DNA of 19,679 bases, from contig JBMNTQ010000019.1 of assembly GCA_050945815.1 (NCBI GenBank), positions 1 through 19,679 on the forward strand, in the 5' to 3' direction. The notes beneath the pieces are model-generated. The model was not told the origin of the DNA, searched no databases, and saw nothing but the letters and a program-made list of their open reading frames with translations. Numbering within the stretch: the stretch's first letter is position 1; each line of letters starts with the position of its first letter. The stretch comes from JBMNTQ01 sp050945815 (GTDB lineage: Bacteria > Bacillota > Clostridia > Christensenellales > JBMNTQ01). Made by a program: the position numbers and the translations under genes. This document shows positions 1 through 7,362 of the stretch, piece by piece.

Positions 1-868
1 ATTTCTCAAAATCCACGCCTTGAATATAACGGGCAAACTCCTCACCCAAATCCTCGCGCCGCAGCGCATATTCCACCGTGGCCTTCAAAAAGCCCATCTT
101 ATCGCCCACATCATAGCGCTGTCCTTCAAATACATACGCATACATAGCCTGCTTCCTCAACAGGCCGCGCAGCGCGTCGGTCAGCTGAATCTCCCCGCCC
201 GCCCCAGGCAAAACATGCTCCAGCTGCCCGAATATCTCCGGCGTAATCACATAACGTCCCAATATAGCCATGTTGGAAGGCGGGTTTTGCTGAGGTTTTT
301 CCACCAGTCCGCGCACACGGTACAGCCCCGGCTCCTCCTCCTGATCCACATCCACGATGCCGTATTTTCGAGTCTCCTCTGCAGGAACCTCCTGTACGCC
401 TAATATGCTCGCGCCGTAGCGGTCATAAATCGAAATAAGCTGGCGCACCACCGGCTGCTGAGAATACACAATATCATCCCCCAGCATAATCGCCACCGGC
501 TCGTTGCCCACAAAAGCCCGGGCGCAGGAAATCGCATGTCCCAGGCCTCGAGGCTGCTTCTGGCGAATATAATAAATCTCCGCCATCTCCGATATGTCCT
601 TCACCATCTTAAGCTCGCGCTCCTTGCCCTGTTGCTCCAACTCCATAGCCAATTCCGGTGAATAGTCAAAATGGTCCTCCACCGCCCGTTTGCTGCGGCC
701 GGTGATAATTAGAATTTGTTCAATGCCGGAAGCCACCGCCTCCTCCACGATATGCTGTATCGTGGGCTTGTCCACAATGGGAAGCATCTCCTTAGGCTGC
801 GCCTTGGTTGCCGGCAAAAATCTCGTTCCCAGCCCCGCAGCCGGAATCACGGCCTTTCTTACTTTCAT
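1..868 (-). CDS. galU: UTP-glucose-1-phosphate uridylyltransferase, 3' end cut by window edge
   Basis: The enzyme makes UDP-glucose from UTP and glucose-1-phosphate, for cell-wall and capsule sugars and glycolipids; it is cytoplasmic. Reading the minus strand from the ATG at 868 gives 289 open codons to the left edge. The N-terminus carries the nucleotidyltransferase signature GLGTRFLPATKAQPKEMLP (residues 12-30), followed by IVDKP. Further on are MLGDD (sugar-nucleotide and metal site), VEKP, GEIQLTDA and the C-terminal RYDVGDKMGFLKATVEYAL, all typical of bacterial GalU. The family is usually about 290-300 residues, so only a few residues and the stop are missing. An AGGAGG ribosome site lies about 8 bases before the ATG. 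The gene is divergent from the DNA polymerase. Long plus-strand frames here are antisense shadows. Family call is firm; the physiological sugar is inferred from the family. Confidence 0.95.
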   Translation of the reverse strand, partial: MKVRKAVIPAAGLGTRFLPATKAQPKEMLPIVDKPTIQHIVEEAVASGIEQILIITGRSKRAVEDHFDYSPELAMELEQQGKERELKMVKDISEMAEIYYIRQKQPRGLGHAISCARAFVGNEPVAIMLGDDIVYSQQPVVRQLISIYDRYGASILGVQEVPAEETRKYGIVDVDQEEEPGLYRVRGLVEKPQQNPPSNMAILGRYVITPEIFGQLEHVLPGAGGEIQLTDALRGLLRKQAMYAYVFEGQRYDVGDKMGFLKATVEYALRREDLGEEFARYIQGVDFEK

Positions 869-1173
869 CAAAGACGCCCTCCTTACCATTCTTTCAGCTT
901 TCCTGCCTCAAAAATGCGACCCAGTCAGCCAAATAAACAAAACCGCCACAAAGCTCGAGTCAGCAAAATCAAGGCTACCATATTTTTTGATTATACTACA
1001 AAAATTATCGTTACCGCTATCCATTCTACATATTTTAGTAAAATATCAAAAAAAACCTTCTTTCACTGCAAACAAATGTCCTTTTATCCAGCATTCTTGT
1101 TGCAAAAAACCATTGCACAAACTTTCGTTCGCCTATATAATAAAAGCATCACGGGAACAAAGGTTTGGTTTTT
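869..1173. other. Divergent intergenic region galU / dinB
   Basis: About 300 bases between two divergent genes, with no convincing coding frame or RNA gene. It is AT-rich, unlike its flanks. It holds a good plus-strand promoter for the polymerase (1113-1141). For galU, minus-strand -10 candidates are TATAAT at 990-995 and TAGAAT at 1023-1028. A TTGATA at 1044-1049 lies only 15 bases from the latter, so I could not settle on one galU promoter. Confidence 0.6.
1113..1141 (+). promoter_or_regulatory. Sigma-A-type promoter of the DNA polymerase gene
   Basis: TTGCAC (1113-1118), a 17-base spacer, then a perfect TATAAT (1136-1141). The predicted start of transcription is near 1148, giving a leader of only about 25 bases before the ATG at 1174. 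I saw no LexA-type box in the promoter, but did not search for one exhaustively. Confidence 0.75.
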
Positions 1174-2391
1174 ATGGATTCTATCCTGCATTGCGATTTA
1201 AACAACTTCTATGCCTCAGTCGAATGTCTCAAAAATCCCTCCCTCTCGTTGCAGCCCCTGGCCGTAGGCGGCAGCGAGAAGGATCGACACGGTATTGTGC
1301 TGGCCAAAAACATTCCGGCCAAAGCTTTCGATATCCGCACCGGGGAAACGCTGCACAGTGCCCGGCGAAAATGTCCTGGGCTCATAGTCGTCCCGCCAAA
1401 TTTCCCCCTCTACTCCCACTATGCCCAGCTTACGCGGGAGATCTACCTCTCCTACACCCCCCAATGCGAACCCTTCGGCATCGATGAAGCCTGGCTGGAT
1501 ATCCGAGGTACAGGCCACAGCCCGGTGCATCTGGCCAATACCCTGCGCGCCCAAATAAAAAAAGAGCTGGGGCTCACCATCTCCGTCGGAGTCTCCTTCA
1601 ATAAAATATTCGCTAAACTAGGCAGCGATATGAAGAAGCCCGATGCCACCACGCTAATCTCTCCGTGCAATTTCCGCACCCTCGTCTGGCCGCTGCCTGT
1701 AGGCTTCTTGCTCTACGTCGGCCGCAAAACCTGCCAAAAGCTTCATACCATCAACGTCCATACCATCGGCGACCTAGCCCATACTCCCAAGGAACTGCTG
1801 CGCGCTCTGCTGGGCAAGCAGGGCGAGATGATACACAGCTATGCCAACGGGGAAGACCGCTCCCCCGTCGCCCTCCTCACAAGCGTCCGCACGCCCAAAA
1901 GCATCAGCAACGGTTTCACTGCCAAAGCCGATCTCTGCAGCCTTCGTGAAGCAACAGAATTCCTCTATCCCCTGTGCGAAAGCATAGCTTGCCGCCTGCG
2001 CCGCCACGCCCTGAAGGGCACGACCCTCCAGCTTAGCATCAAAAGCGCCGACCTATCCGTCACACAACGCCAAGCGCCTTTGCCCACTCCCACCTGGCTA
2101 TGCAGCGAAATCGCCCCCGCCGCCCTGCGTCTGCTGGAAAACCACTGGCCCTTCCCCCAGCCCATTCGCGCCCTGTCCGTACGCCTTACCGGCCTTTTCC
2201 CCTACGAATCCGCCCAGCTCAGCTTTTTTGAAAACCCGCAGGCCCAACGCCTAGACAGCCTAGAACACACCCTCGACCTGCTGCGCAGCCGCTACGGCAA
2301 CAGCGCCGTCTCCCGAGCCATCAGCCTCAACAGCCGTTTCTATCCGGACAACTTCAACCCCCTGCCCACTTCCGGCCCCCTGCTCCCCTGA
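1174..2391 (+). CDS. dinB: Y-family DNA polymerase IV (DinB type)
   Basis: An error-prone translesion polymerase, 405 residues, that copies past damaged bases and works with the sliding clamp. The catalytic carboxylates are visible as D8 (in LHCDLNNFYASVE) and D104/E105 (in FGIDEAWLDI). The steric-gate position that excludes ribonucleotides is Y13; E. coli DinB has Phe there. SVGVSFNKIFAKLGSDMKKP is the conserved palm motif; helix-hairpin-helix and little-finger regions follow. QLSFF at residue 348 fits the clamp-binding consensus QLSLF. A TTG at 1165 would also be in frame, but it directly abuts the AAAGG at 1159-1163, whereas the ATG at 1174 sits 10 bases from it and starts the family-typical MDSILH, so I chose the ATG. 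The C-terminus after the clamp motif is Pro-rich. It converges on the ATPase gene with a 13-base gap and no terminator between. Confidence 0.93.
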   Translation: MDSILHCDLNNFYASVECLKNPSLSLQPLAVGGSEKDRHGIVLAKNIPAKAFDIRTGETLHSARRKCPGLIVVPPNFPLYSHYAQLTREIYLSYTPQCEPFGIDEAWLDIRGTGHSPVHLANTLRAQIKKELGLTISVGVSFNKIFAKLGSDMKKPDATTLISPCNFRTLVWPLPVGFLLYVGRKTCQKLHTINVHTIGDLAHTPKELLRALLGKQGEMIHSYANGEDRSPVALLTSVRTPKSISNGFTAKADLCSLREATEFLYPLCESIACRLRRHALKGTTLQLSIKSADLSVTQRQAPLPTPTWLCSEIAPAALRLLENHWPFPQPIRALSVRLTGLFPYESAQLSFFENPQAQRLDSLEHTLDLLRSRYGNSAVSRAISLNSRFYPDNFNPLPTSGPLLP

Positions 2392-2404
2392 AAACAGCGT
2401 CTTC

Positions 2405-4927
2405 CTAGCGGTCACCCAAAGCTCTGTATTGGCGGCGCTTAACCGCCTTAACCCCTTCCCACCAGAAGACAGAAAGGGCCGCAGCGCCGATCCCCATCAA
2501 AAGCTGTCCCCCAGTCAAAGGAGTCAGGTTCAAGAATCCTGCCAACGGAGAATACAGCGCAACTAACCAAAGGCCCACGACCGAAAGGTTAATCCCCTGC
2601 ATCACCCTGTCCTGCAAGCCCTTCTTCAACGTGGTAAAAACATCCACCGTATCCGAACTGTTCACATTCGCTAAAAACAGGTTGGCAAACACCAGCGTGC
2701 TCAGCCCCATAGCCCGAGCCAAATCTGCGTCGCCGCTGTGCGCATGGGTCAACCCATACAAACCAAACGACGCAACGAATAGGCTAAGCCCTTGGAAAAC
2801 TGCTTTTCGGGCCAAGCGTCCGCCGACCAATGGCCTCGATGGGTTTCTGGGCGGCCGCCGCATGCTGTCCGGCTCAGCCGGCTGCCGTTCAAATACAATC
2901 GAACAGGTCGGGTCTATCATCAATTCCAGTATAACAATATGCAAAGGCAAAAAGAACAGCGCCTCGCCGGTCAACCCCAGCAACGGACAGGCCAAGGCCG
3001 CCAAGGCAATCGGAATATGAATCGCCAAAACATAGCCCACTGCCTTGCAAATGTTATCATAAATCCGCCGTCCGTCAGCCACCGTCTGCACAATCGTGGT
3101 AAAATCATCATCCAGCAGCACCATATCCGCCGCTTCCCGGGCTACTTGTGTCCCCCGCCGCCCCATGGCAATCCCGATATCTGCATATTTCAGTGCCGGC
3201 GCATCGTTCACGCCGTCCCCGGTCATAGCCACAATCTCTCCGTTTTTGCGTAACGCCCTAACAATGCGCATCTTCTGCCGGGGGGCCAACCGCGCGAAAA
3301 TGCCCATGTCCGCCACGGTCCGCCGCAAAGTCTCCTCATCCATCTCCTCCAGTTCCGCCCCGGTCACCACCCGCTCACTATGATCCATACCAATCTGATC
3401 CGCAATAGCATGAGCAGTCTCCGCCGCATCGCCGGTCATCATAACCAAACGTATCCCGGCCTGCTGACAAAGGTGCACTGAATCCGGCACAGCTTCCCGG
3501 GGCGGATCCGCCAGTCCCACAAACCCAGCCAAGCGAAGCTCACAATCCGAAATGCGCGCCGGCGGCTCCTCACATTCCCCAAAAGCCACCGCAATCACCC
3601 GCAAGCCCCGCCGTGCCATGTCACGCTGCCTTTCAAGCAAGGCCTGCCGATCGCCGCCGCACAGTTCCAAAACCCTCTCCGGCGAACCTTTCACGCAAAT
3701 CTGCCGCCTGCCGTCCACCTGCCAAACATGCCCCATCATCATGGTTTCCGATGTAAAAGAATATTCCTCCACCAGCTCTCCGCAAAAAAGCGTCTCCTCG
3801 TCCACGTCCTGCTCCTTACAGTAAGCCAGCAGCGCCTCCTCCATTCGGTCATACGTCTCCTTCTCGCAAGCCCTGCCCAGCGCAAGGCAAAACTCCCGTT
3901 CGTCTATCCCAGTGTTGTGCCAAACCTCCTGCACCTCCATGCTGCCCCGAGTCAGCGTGCCCGTCTTATCCACACACAGCACACTGATCGCCCCCAAGGT
4001 TTCCACGGAAGCCAGCCGCCGCACCAGCGCCTGCTTGCGCGCCAGCCGCCATGCTCCCATCGACAAAAACACCGCCAATATCACAGGAAATTCCTCCGGA
4101 ATCATGGCCATCGCCAAAGCAACCCCGGCCAATACGCTCTGGGTCAAGCGCTGGAAAAAGGGCAATCCGACATAATTTAAAAATGTAAAGCCTGTCACCA
4201 ACACAAAAAGCACCACACCAACTATCGCTGCCCTTTGGATAAGCTTTGCTGTTTGCTTCTCCAAGGGGGTAGGCCGATCCGGTGCCTGAGCCACCTCCCA
4301 CCCTATTTTCCCAAGCTCCGTCGCCTGCGCCGTCCGCTCCACCAAAACTGCCGCACTGCCGGTCACAACCAAAGTCCCGGCATAACACCAGTCCTTGCGC
4401 CAATGGCTCTGCGCCCCGCCGCCGTCATCGCCAGCCGCCTGCTTCCACACCGGAGCGCTCTCACCGCTCAGTGCCGATTCATCCACGCACAAATCATGCA
4501 AGCGCAAAATTCTTCCGTCAGCAGGAATCTTCTCCCCTTCCTTCACCAACATAATATCATCGACAACCAAATCACGGCAGAGTATCTCCTCCACATGTCC
4601 ATCGCGCACCACCTCCACCCGAGGCGCAGACAAATCCTTCAAAGCGTCCAGGGTCTTGCCGGTTTTCCACTCCTGAACCGTCGCAATCCCCGCCATAAAC
4701 GCCACAAAAACCAACATCACAGCGCCGTCTACCGCTTCTCCCAGAAGAAAATAAATCAACGCAGCACCCAACAAAAACAAAAACACAGGCTCCCGCAAAA
4801 CCTTAAACAGCTTCTTCCAAACAGAACTTTTCTTCTCCAGCACAATTTCATTCGCGCCGTATTTGGCCAGCCGTTCCTCAGCCTCCTGCCGGGTTAGCCC
4901 GCCCAGGCCCTCATATCCTTGCGTCAT
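2405..4927 (-). CDS. P-type cation-transporting ATPase, probably a Ni/Co/Fe exporter
   Basis: An ATP-driven membrane cation pump of 840 residues. Seen in order: an N-terminal cation-ATPase domain; M1-M2 (about 45-85); the actuator loop SGES (154-157); M3-M4 with PEEFP (277-281); the phosphorylation site DKTGTLT (D320); the nucleotide-binding KGSPE (413-417); the hinge TGDGVNDAP (569-577); and M5-M10. It has no CPC motif and no N-terminal metal-binding domain, so it is not a P1B heavy-metal ATPase; overall it resembles the P2 (Ca-type) group. But M4 reads PEEFP rather than PEGLP, and M6 reads ELMIDPTCS (668-676) where Ca pumps have NxxTDG, so Ca2+ should not be assumed. The upstream NiCo-type riboswitch argues for Ni2+, Co2+ or Fe2+ efflux; that substrate is inference. 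GGGAGG lies 9 bases before the ATG at 4927. Confidence 0.93.
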   Translation of the reverse strand: MTQGYEGLGGLTRQEAEERLAKYGANEIVLEKKSSVWKKLFKVLREPVFLFLLGAALIYFLLGEAVDGAVMLVFVAFMAGIATVQEWKTGKTLDALKDLSAPRVEVVRDGHVEEILCRDLVVDDIMLVKEGEKIPADGRILRLHDLCVDESALSGESAPVWKQAAGDDGGGAQSHWRKDWCYAGTLVVTGSAAVLVERTAQATELGKIGWEVAQAPDRPTPLEKQTAKLIQRAAIVGVVLFVLVTGFTFLNYVGLPFFQRLTQSVLAGVALAMAMIPEEFPVILAVFLSMGAWRLARKQALVRRLASVETLGAISVLCVDKTGTLTRGSMEVQEVWHNTGIDEREFCLALGRACEKETYDRMEEALLAYCKEQDVDEETLFCGELVEEYSFTSETMMMGHVWQVDGRRQICVKGSPERVLELCGGDRQALLERQRDMARRGLRVIAVAFGECEEPPARISDCELRLAGFVGLADPPREAVPDSVHLCQQAGIRLVMMTGDAAETAHAIADQIGMDHSERVVTGAELEEMDEETLRRTVADMGIFARLAPRQKMRIVRALRKNGEIVAMTGDGVNDAPALKYADIGIAMGRRGTQVAREAADMVLLDDDFTTIVQTVADGRRIYDNICKAVGYVLAIHIPIALAALACPLLGLTGEALFFLPLHIVILELMIDPTCSIVFERQPAEPDSMRRPPRNPSRPLVGGRLARKAVFQGLSLFVASFGLYGLTHAHSGDADLARAMGLSTLVFANLFLANVNSSDTVDVFTTLKKGLQDRVMQGINLSVVGLWLVALYSPLAGFLNLTPLTGGQLLMGIGAAALSVFWWEGVKAVKRRQYRALGDR

Positions 4928-4973
4928 CTCAACAATCCTCCCGTCTCTCCGCGGTTTTCAAGAGCTAAAACAT

Positions 4974-5009
4974 AAAAACCTGCGGAACAATTTTCATTGT
5001 CCCACAGGT
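4974..5009 (-). terminator. Intrinsic terminator in the ATPase leader (riboswitch expression platform)
   Basis: Read on the minus strand, a 14-bp stem (arms 4996-5009 and 4978-4991, two G-U pairs) closes on a GAAA tetraloop and is followed by UUUU, then A/U-rich sequence. It lies between the aptamer and the start codon, so unless blocked it should stop transcription about 45 bases before the ATPase gene. Its 5' arm contains the CCUGUGGGACA segment that is also the 3' part of the aptamer, so the two structures cannot form together. Confidence 0.85.
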
Positions 5010-5069
5010 CTTCAATCCTGCTGCCAAGATGGCCCGGCTCCACGGATTCTCCGTCGCCTGCTCAAACTA
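4990..5069 (-). promoter_or_regulatory. NiCo (czcD) riboswitch aptamer controlling the P-type ATPase
   Basis: Reading the minus strand 5' to 3': GAGCAGGC (5063-5056), a P2 hairpin ACGG/CCGU, GGAGCCGGGC, a short P3 GCC/GGC, GGCAGCAGG, a P4 hairpin CAGG/CCUG, then UGUGGGACA (to 4998). I recognise this order of conserved blocks from the NiCo riboswitch: GAGCAGGC, GCCGGGC, GGCAnCAG and CUGUGGGACA around a four-way junction. Known members bind Ni2+ or Co2+ cooperatively, with later reports of Fe2+, and turn on metal-export genes. Here aptamer folding would occupy the 5' arm of the terminator and allow readthrough, an ON switch. P1 is weak: if transcription starts near 5068, little 5' strand is left for it. 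Confidence 0.85.
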
Positions 5070-5074
5070 TATTG

Positions 5075-5104
5075 ATTCTACCATAATCCCGCCGAGCCTG
5101 TAAA
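5075..5104 (-). promoter_or_regulatory. Promoter of the riboswitch-ATPase transcript
   Basis: On the minus strand TTTACA (5104-5099), an 18-base spacer, then TAGAAT (5080-5075). This places the transcription start near 5068, just before the GAGCAGGC block of the aptamer, consistent with a leader made almost entirely of riboswitch and terminator. Confidence 0.65.
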
Positions 5105-5157
5105 GCAAAATAGTGAATCATTTTTATTCTATCTTGTTCCCCCTCTCTAACATTCCC

Positions 5158-5186
5158 GTGAAATCCCCGGCCCCGTTTGCTATAAT
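5158..5186 (+). promoter_or_regulatory. Promoter of mtnA with extended -10
   Basis: GTGAAA (5158-5163, four of six consensus bases), a 17-base spacer, then TATAAT (5181-5186) preceded by TGC, i.e. an extended -10. Transcription should start near 5193, about 27 bases before the ATG. AGAGGAG at 5204-5210 is the ribosome site. Confidence 0.7.
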
Positions 5187-5219
5187 AGAACCAAACAGCC
5201 AACAGAGGAGAACAACTTT

Positions 5220-6257
5220 ATGAAACAGCTTCAAGCTATTCAATGGGACGGCAGCCTCATCCTGCTGGACCAGACCCGCCTGCCCGAACAGAAAACATAC
5301 CTAACGCTCACACAGCCCCAGGAAGTCTTTACCGCTATTCGAGATATGCAGGTGCGCGGCGCCCCTGCCATCGGTGTTGCGGCAGCCTACGGCATGGTGT
5401 TGGCCGCCCGAAGCCTTGCCCGGCAAAGCCCTGCGGATTTTATGCAAGGCTTGCAGAGCGCGGGTACGTATCTCTCGTCTGCGCGTCCCACAGCAGTCAA
5501 TCTCCCGTGGGCCGTCTCGCGTATGCTGCAAAAGGCAGCGGACATGCCCGGCGCAAATCCATCGCAAATCCTCACAGCCCTAGAAAGCGAGGCCATCCTC
5601 ATCCACGAGGAAGATCTACGCATCAACAAACACATCGGCGAACATCTCCTGTCCCTCCTCTGGGACGGATGCGGAGTTTTAACCCACTGCAACGCCGGCG
5701 CATTGGCCACCACCGGCTACGGCACAGCCCTCTCCCCCTTCTATCTGGCGCTGGAGCGGGGCATCCCCTTACGCATCTACGCCGATGAAACCCGCCCCCG
5801 GCTGCAAGGAGCCTCCCTCACCGCCTACGAATTGCACGAAGCCGGCGCAGACATCACGCTGATCTGCGACAACATGGCTGCTGTCCTGATGCAGCAGGGC
5901 AAAATAGACGCCATCATCACCGGCTGCGACCGTGTCGCCGCCAACGGAGACACGGCCAACAAAATCGGCACCTTCTCCGTATCCGTACTGGCACAGCATT
6001 TCGGTCTGCCGCTGTATATCGCAGCCCCCACCCCCACCATCGACCTATGCTGCCCCAGCGGCCAGGACATCCCCATCGAACAGCGAAGCGGCGATGAAAT
6101 TCTCTACATCAAAGGCAAACAGATCGCCCCCGCCGGAGTTAAAACCTTTAACCCCTCGTTCGATGTAACCCCCGCCGCCCATATCACAGCCATTGTTACA
6201 GAAAAAGGCATTGTGCGCCCTCCCTACGGGCCCAATCTGCGCGCTCTGTTTGAATAG
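5220..6257 (+). CDS. mtnA: S-methyl-5-thioribose-1-phosphate isomerase
   Basis: Converts the aldose 5-methylthioribose-1-phosphate to the ketose 5-methylthioribulose-1-phosphate in methionine salvage; some homologues also act on 5-deoxyribose-1-phosphate from radical-SAM by-products. It has 345 residues, a normal length. Visible signatures are RGAPAIGVAAAYG (46-58), THCNAGALATTGYGTAL with the catalytic Cys157, and GCDRVAANGDTANKIGT with the catalytic Asp237. These two residues and AANGDTANKIGT separate it from eIF2B and ribose-1,5-bisphosphate isomerase relatives. The ATG at 5220 follows an AGAGGAG site by 9 bases. No kinase (mtnK), dehydratase (mtnB) or aldolase lies in the window; the neighbours are unrelated and on the other strand, so it is probably monocistronic. 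Whether it serves methionine or 5-deoxyadenosine salvage cannot be told from here. Confidence 0.95.
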   Translation: MKQLQAIQWDGSLILLDQTRLPEQKTYLTLTQPQEVFTAIRDMQVRGAPAIGVAAAYGMVLAARSLARQSPADFMQGLQSAGTYLSSARPTAVNLPWAVSRMLQKAADMPGANPSQILTALESEAILIHEEDLRINKHIGEHLLSLLWDGCGVLTHCNAGALATTGYGTALSPFYLALERGIPLRIYADETRPRLQGASLTAYELHEAGADITLICDNMAAVLMQQGKIDAIITGCDRVAANGDTANKIGTFSVSVLAQHFGLPLYIAAPTPTIDLCCPSGQDIPIEQRSGDEILYIKGKQIAPAGVKTFNPSFDVTPAAHITAIVTEKGIVRPPYGPNLRALFE

Positions 6258-6269
6258 CAGCCATCAAAC

Positions 6270-6300
6270 ACAAAGCGGCGGAAAGTTTCCGCCGCTTTGT
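6270..6300. terminator. Hairpin between convergent mtnA and degV, probably bidirectional
   Basis: A 15-bp perfect inverted repeat (ACAAAGCGGCGGAAA, G, TTTCCGCCGCTTTGT) with almost no loop, 13 bases after the mtnA stop. The plus-strand tail TTGTTGCGTCTTG is a poor U-tract and the minus side is no better, but the stem is strong and its position between two convergent genes supports termination for both. Confidence 0.7.
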
Positions 6301-6347
6301 TGCGTCTTGCCTTGCTTTTATAGTGTCCCTTTACTCCTATGATGGAA

Positions 6348-7217
6348 CTACCGCGAATCGCTCAAAAAGAAAACTGCCAACGTACCCGGCCCAGAATGCG
6401 ATCCAATAACCGGGCCCACAAAATTAATCATATAGCCCTTACACACAACGCTCTTCTCCACCAGCTCCCGCAGCCTGATAGCGTCTTCCTCACAGTCTCC
6501 ATGGCTGATCATAATAATCTGCTGTTCGCTGTCCACAATACGCTCTGAAACCTTCTCCGCCAAGGCCCGAAGAGATTTCTTCCTGCCCAAAGCCTTGGAA
6601 ACAGGAACCAGCTTCCCATGGTCATCCACGCGCAAAACCGGCTTAATTTCCAGCATAGAGGCTACAAAGGCCGCTGTTCCGGAAACCCGTCCGCCCCGCT
6701 TGAGGTGCTCCAACGTGTCCACTGTAAACCAATGGTTCACCCGCAGCTTATTATTCTCCAGCCAATCCCCAACCTCATCCATCGATTTACCCTGCTTCTT
6801 CATCTCCACAGCATAATAAACCAAAAGGCCTTGTCCCATGGAAGCGGCCAGCGTATCCACAACCCGTATGTTCACGTCGGGGTATTTTTCCTTCATCAGC
6901 TTAGCCGCCAGCATCCCGCTTTCACATGTGCCGCTTAAGCCACTGGAAAACGCCACATACAAAATATCCTTCCCCTGCTCCGCAGCCAGCGTAAATAGCT
7001 GCATAAAAGTATCCGTATTCACCTGAGAGGTGGTAGACGTCGCACCGTTCCTCAAACTGCGATAAAGCTCCCTATAGCCGTCCCCCTTCCCAAAATCATC
7101 CACATGATCCCTGCCCTCATATGTATAGGTAAGGGAAATAGTCAAAAGTTCGTTTTCCTCAACAAACTGATGCGGCATATCCGCAGACGAGTCCGTTGCA
7201 ATCACAAATCCCGCCAT
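6348..7217 (-). CDS. DegV family fatty-acid-binding protein
   Basis: DegV proteins (FakB in staphylococci) hold a fatty acid while a FakA kinase phosphorylates it for phospholipid synthesis; they are soluble. The 289-residue length is typical. Visible motifs are the N-terminal VIATDSSADMP, TSQVN (63-67), SSGLSGT (91-97), DTLAASMGQGLLVYYA, TLEHLKRGGRVSG and the C-terminal GPVIGSHSGPG (268-278). The Ser and Thr of TSQVN and the His of GSHSGPG are the positions that usually contact the lipid carboxylate. AAGGAGGAAG lies just upstream of the ATG at 7217. No fakA homologue is in the window. The gene is divergent from the WG-repeat gene and convergent with mtnA. The family is certain; the lipid preference is unknown. 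Confidence 0.93.
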   Translation of the reverse strand: MAGFVIATDSSADMPHQFVEENELLTISLTYTYEGRDHVDDFGKGDGYRELYRSLRNGATSTTSQVNTDTFMQLFTLAAEQGKDILYVAFSSGLSGTCESGMLAAKLMKEKYPDVNIRVVDTLAASMGQGLLVYYAVEMKKQGKSMDEVGDWLENNKLRVNHWFTVDTLEHLKRGGRVSGTAAFVASMLEIKPVLRVDDHGKLVPVSKALGRKKSLRALAEKVSERIVDSEQQIIMISHGDCEEDAIRLRELVEKSVVCKGYMINFVGPVIGSHSGPGTLAVFFLSDSR

Positions 7218-7261
7218 ATCTTCCTCCTTCGCAACTCAATTTTTGCTTTCTTATAATAATA

Positions 7262-7289
7262 ATTATAGTAGAAATATTTAAGAAATCAA
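7262..7289 (-). promoter_or_regulatory. Promoter of the degV-family gene
   Basis: On the minus strand TTGATT (7289-7284), a 16-base spacer, then TATAAT (7267-7262), about 45 bases before the ATG. The -35 lies inside one arm of an 8-bp inverted repeat (7283-7290 with 7306-7313), a possible operator. Confidence 0.65.
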
Positions 7290-7332
7290 GATTTTACCAA
7301 ACTTCCTTGATTTTTTAACGTGAAATGTCCAA

Positions 7333-7362
7333 TTGCAATGCATGTCTACCCCATGATATGAT
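7333..7362 (+). promoter_or_regulatory. Promoter of the WG-repeat gene
   Basis: TTGCAA (7333-7338), an 18-base spacer, then TATGAT (7357-7362). The -10 element is inside the left arm of a perfect 10-bp inverted repeat (see 7353-7386), so the promoter and the repeat are physically linked. Confidence 0.65.

Noticed and set aside
690..1487. Long plus-strand open frame across the galU start and into dinB
   Set aside because: Antisense to galU and out of frame with dinB; both of those are clear families with ribosome sites, so this is a shadow frame.
3728..4180. Plus-strand open frames opposite the ATPase gene
   Set aside because: Several overlapping frames arise from the GC-rich antisense of the ATPase. 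None has a ribosome site or recognisable product.
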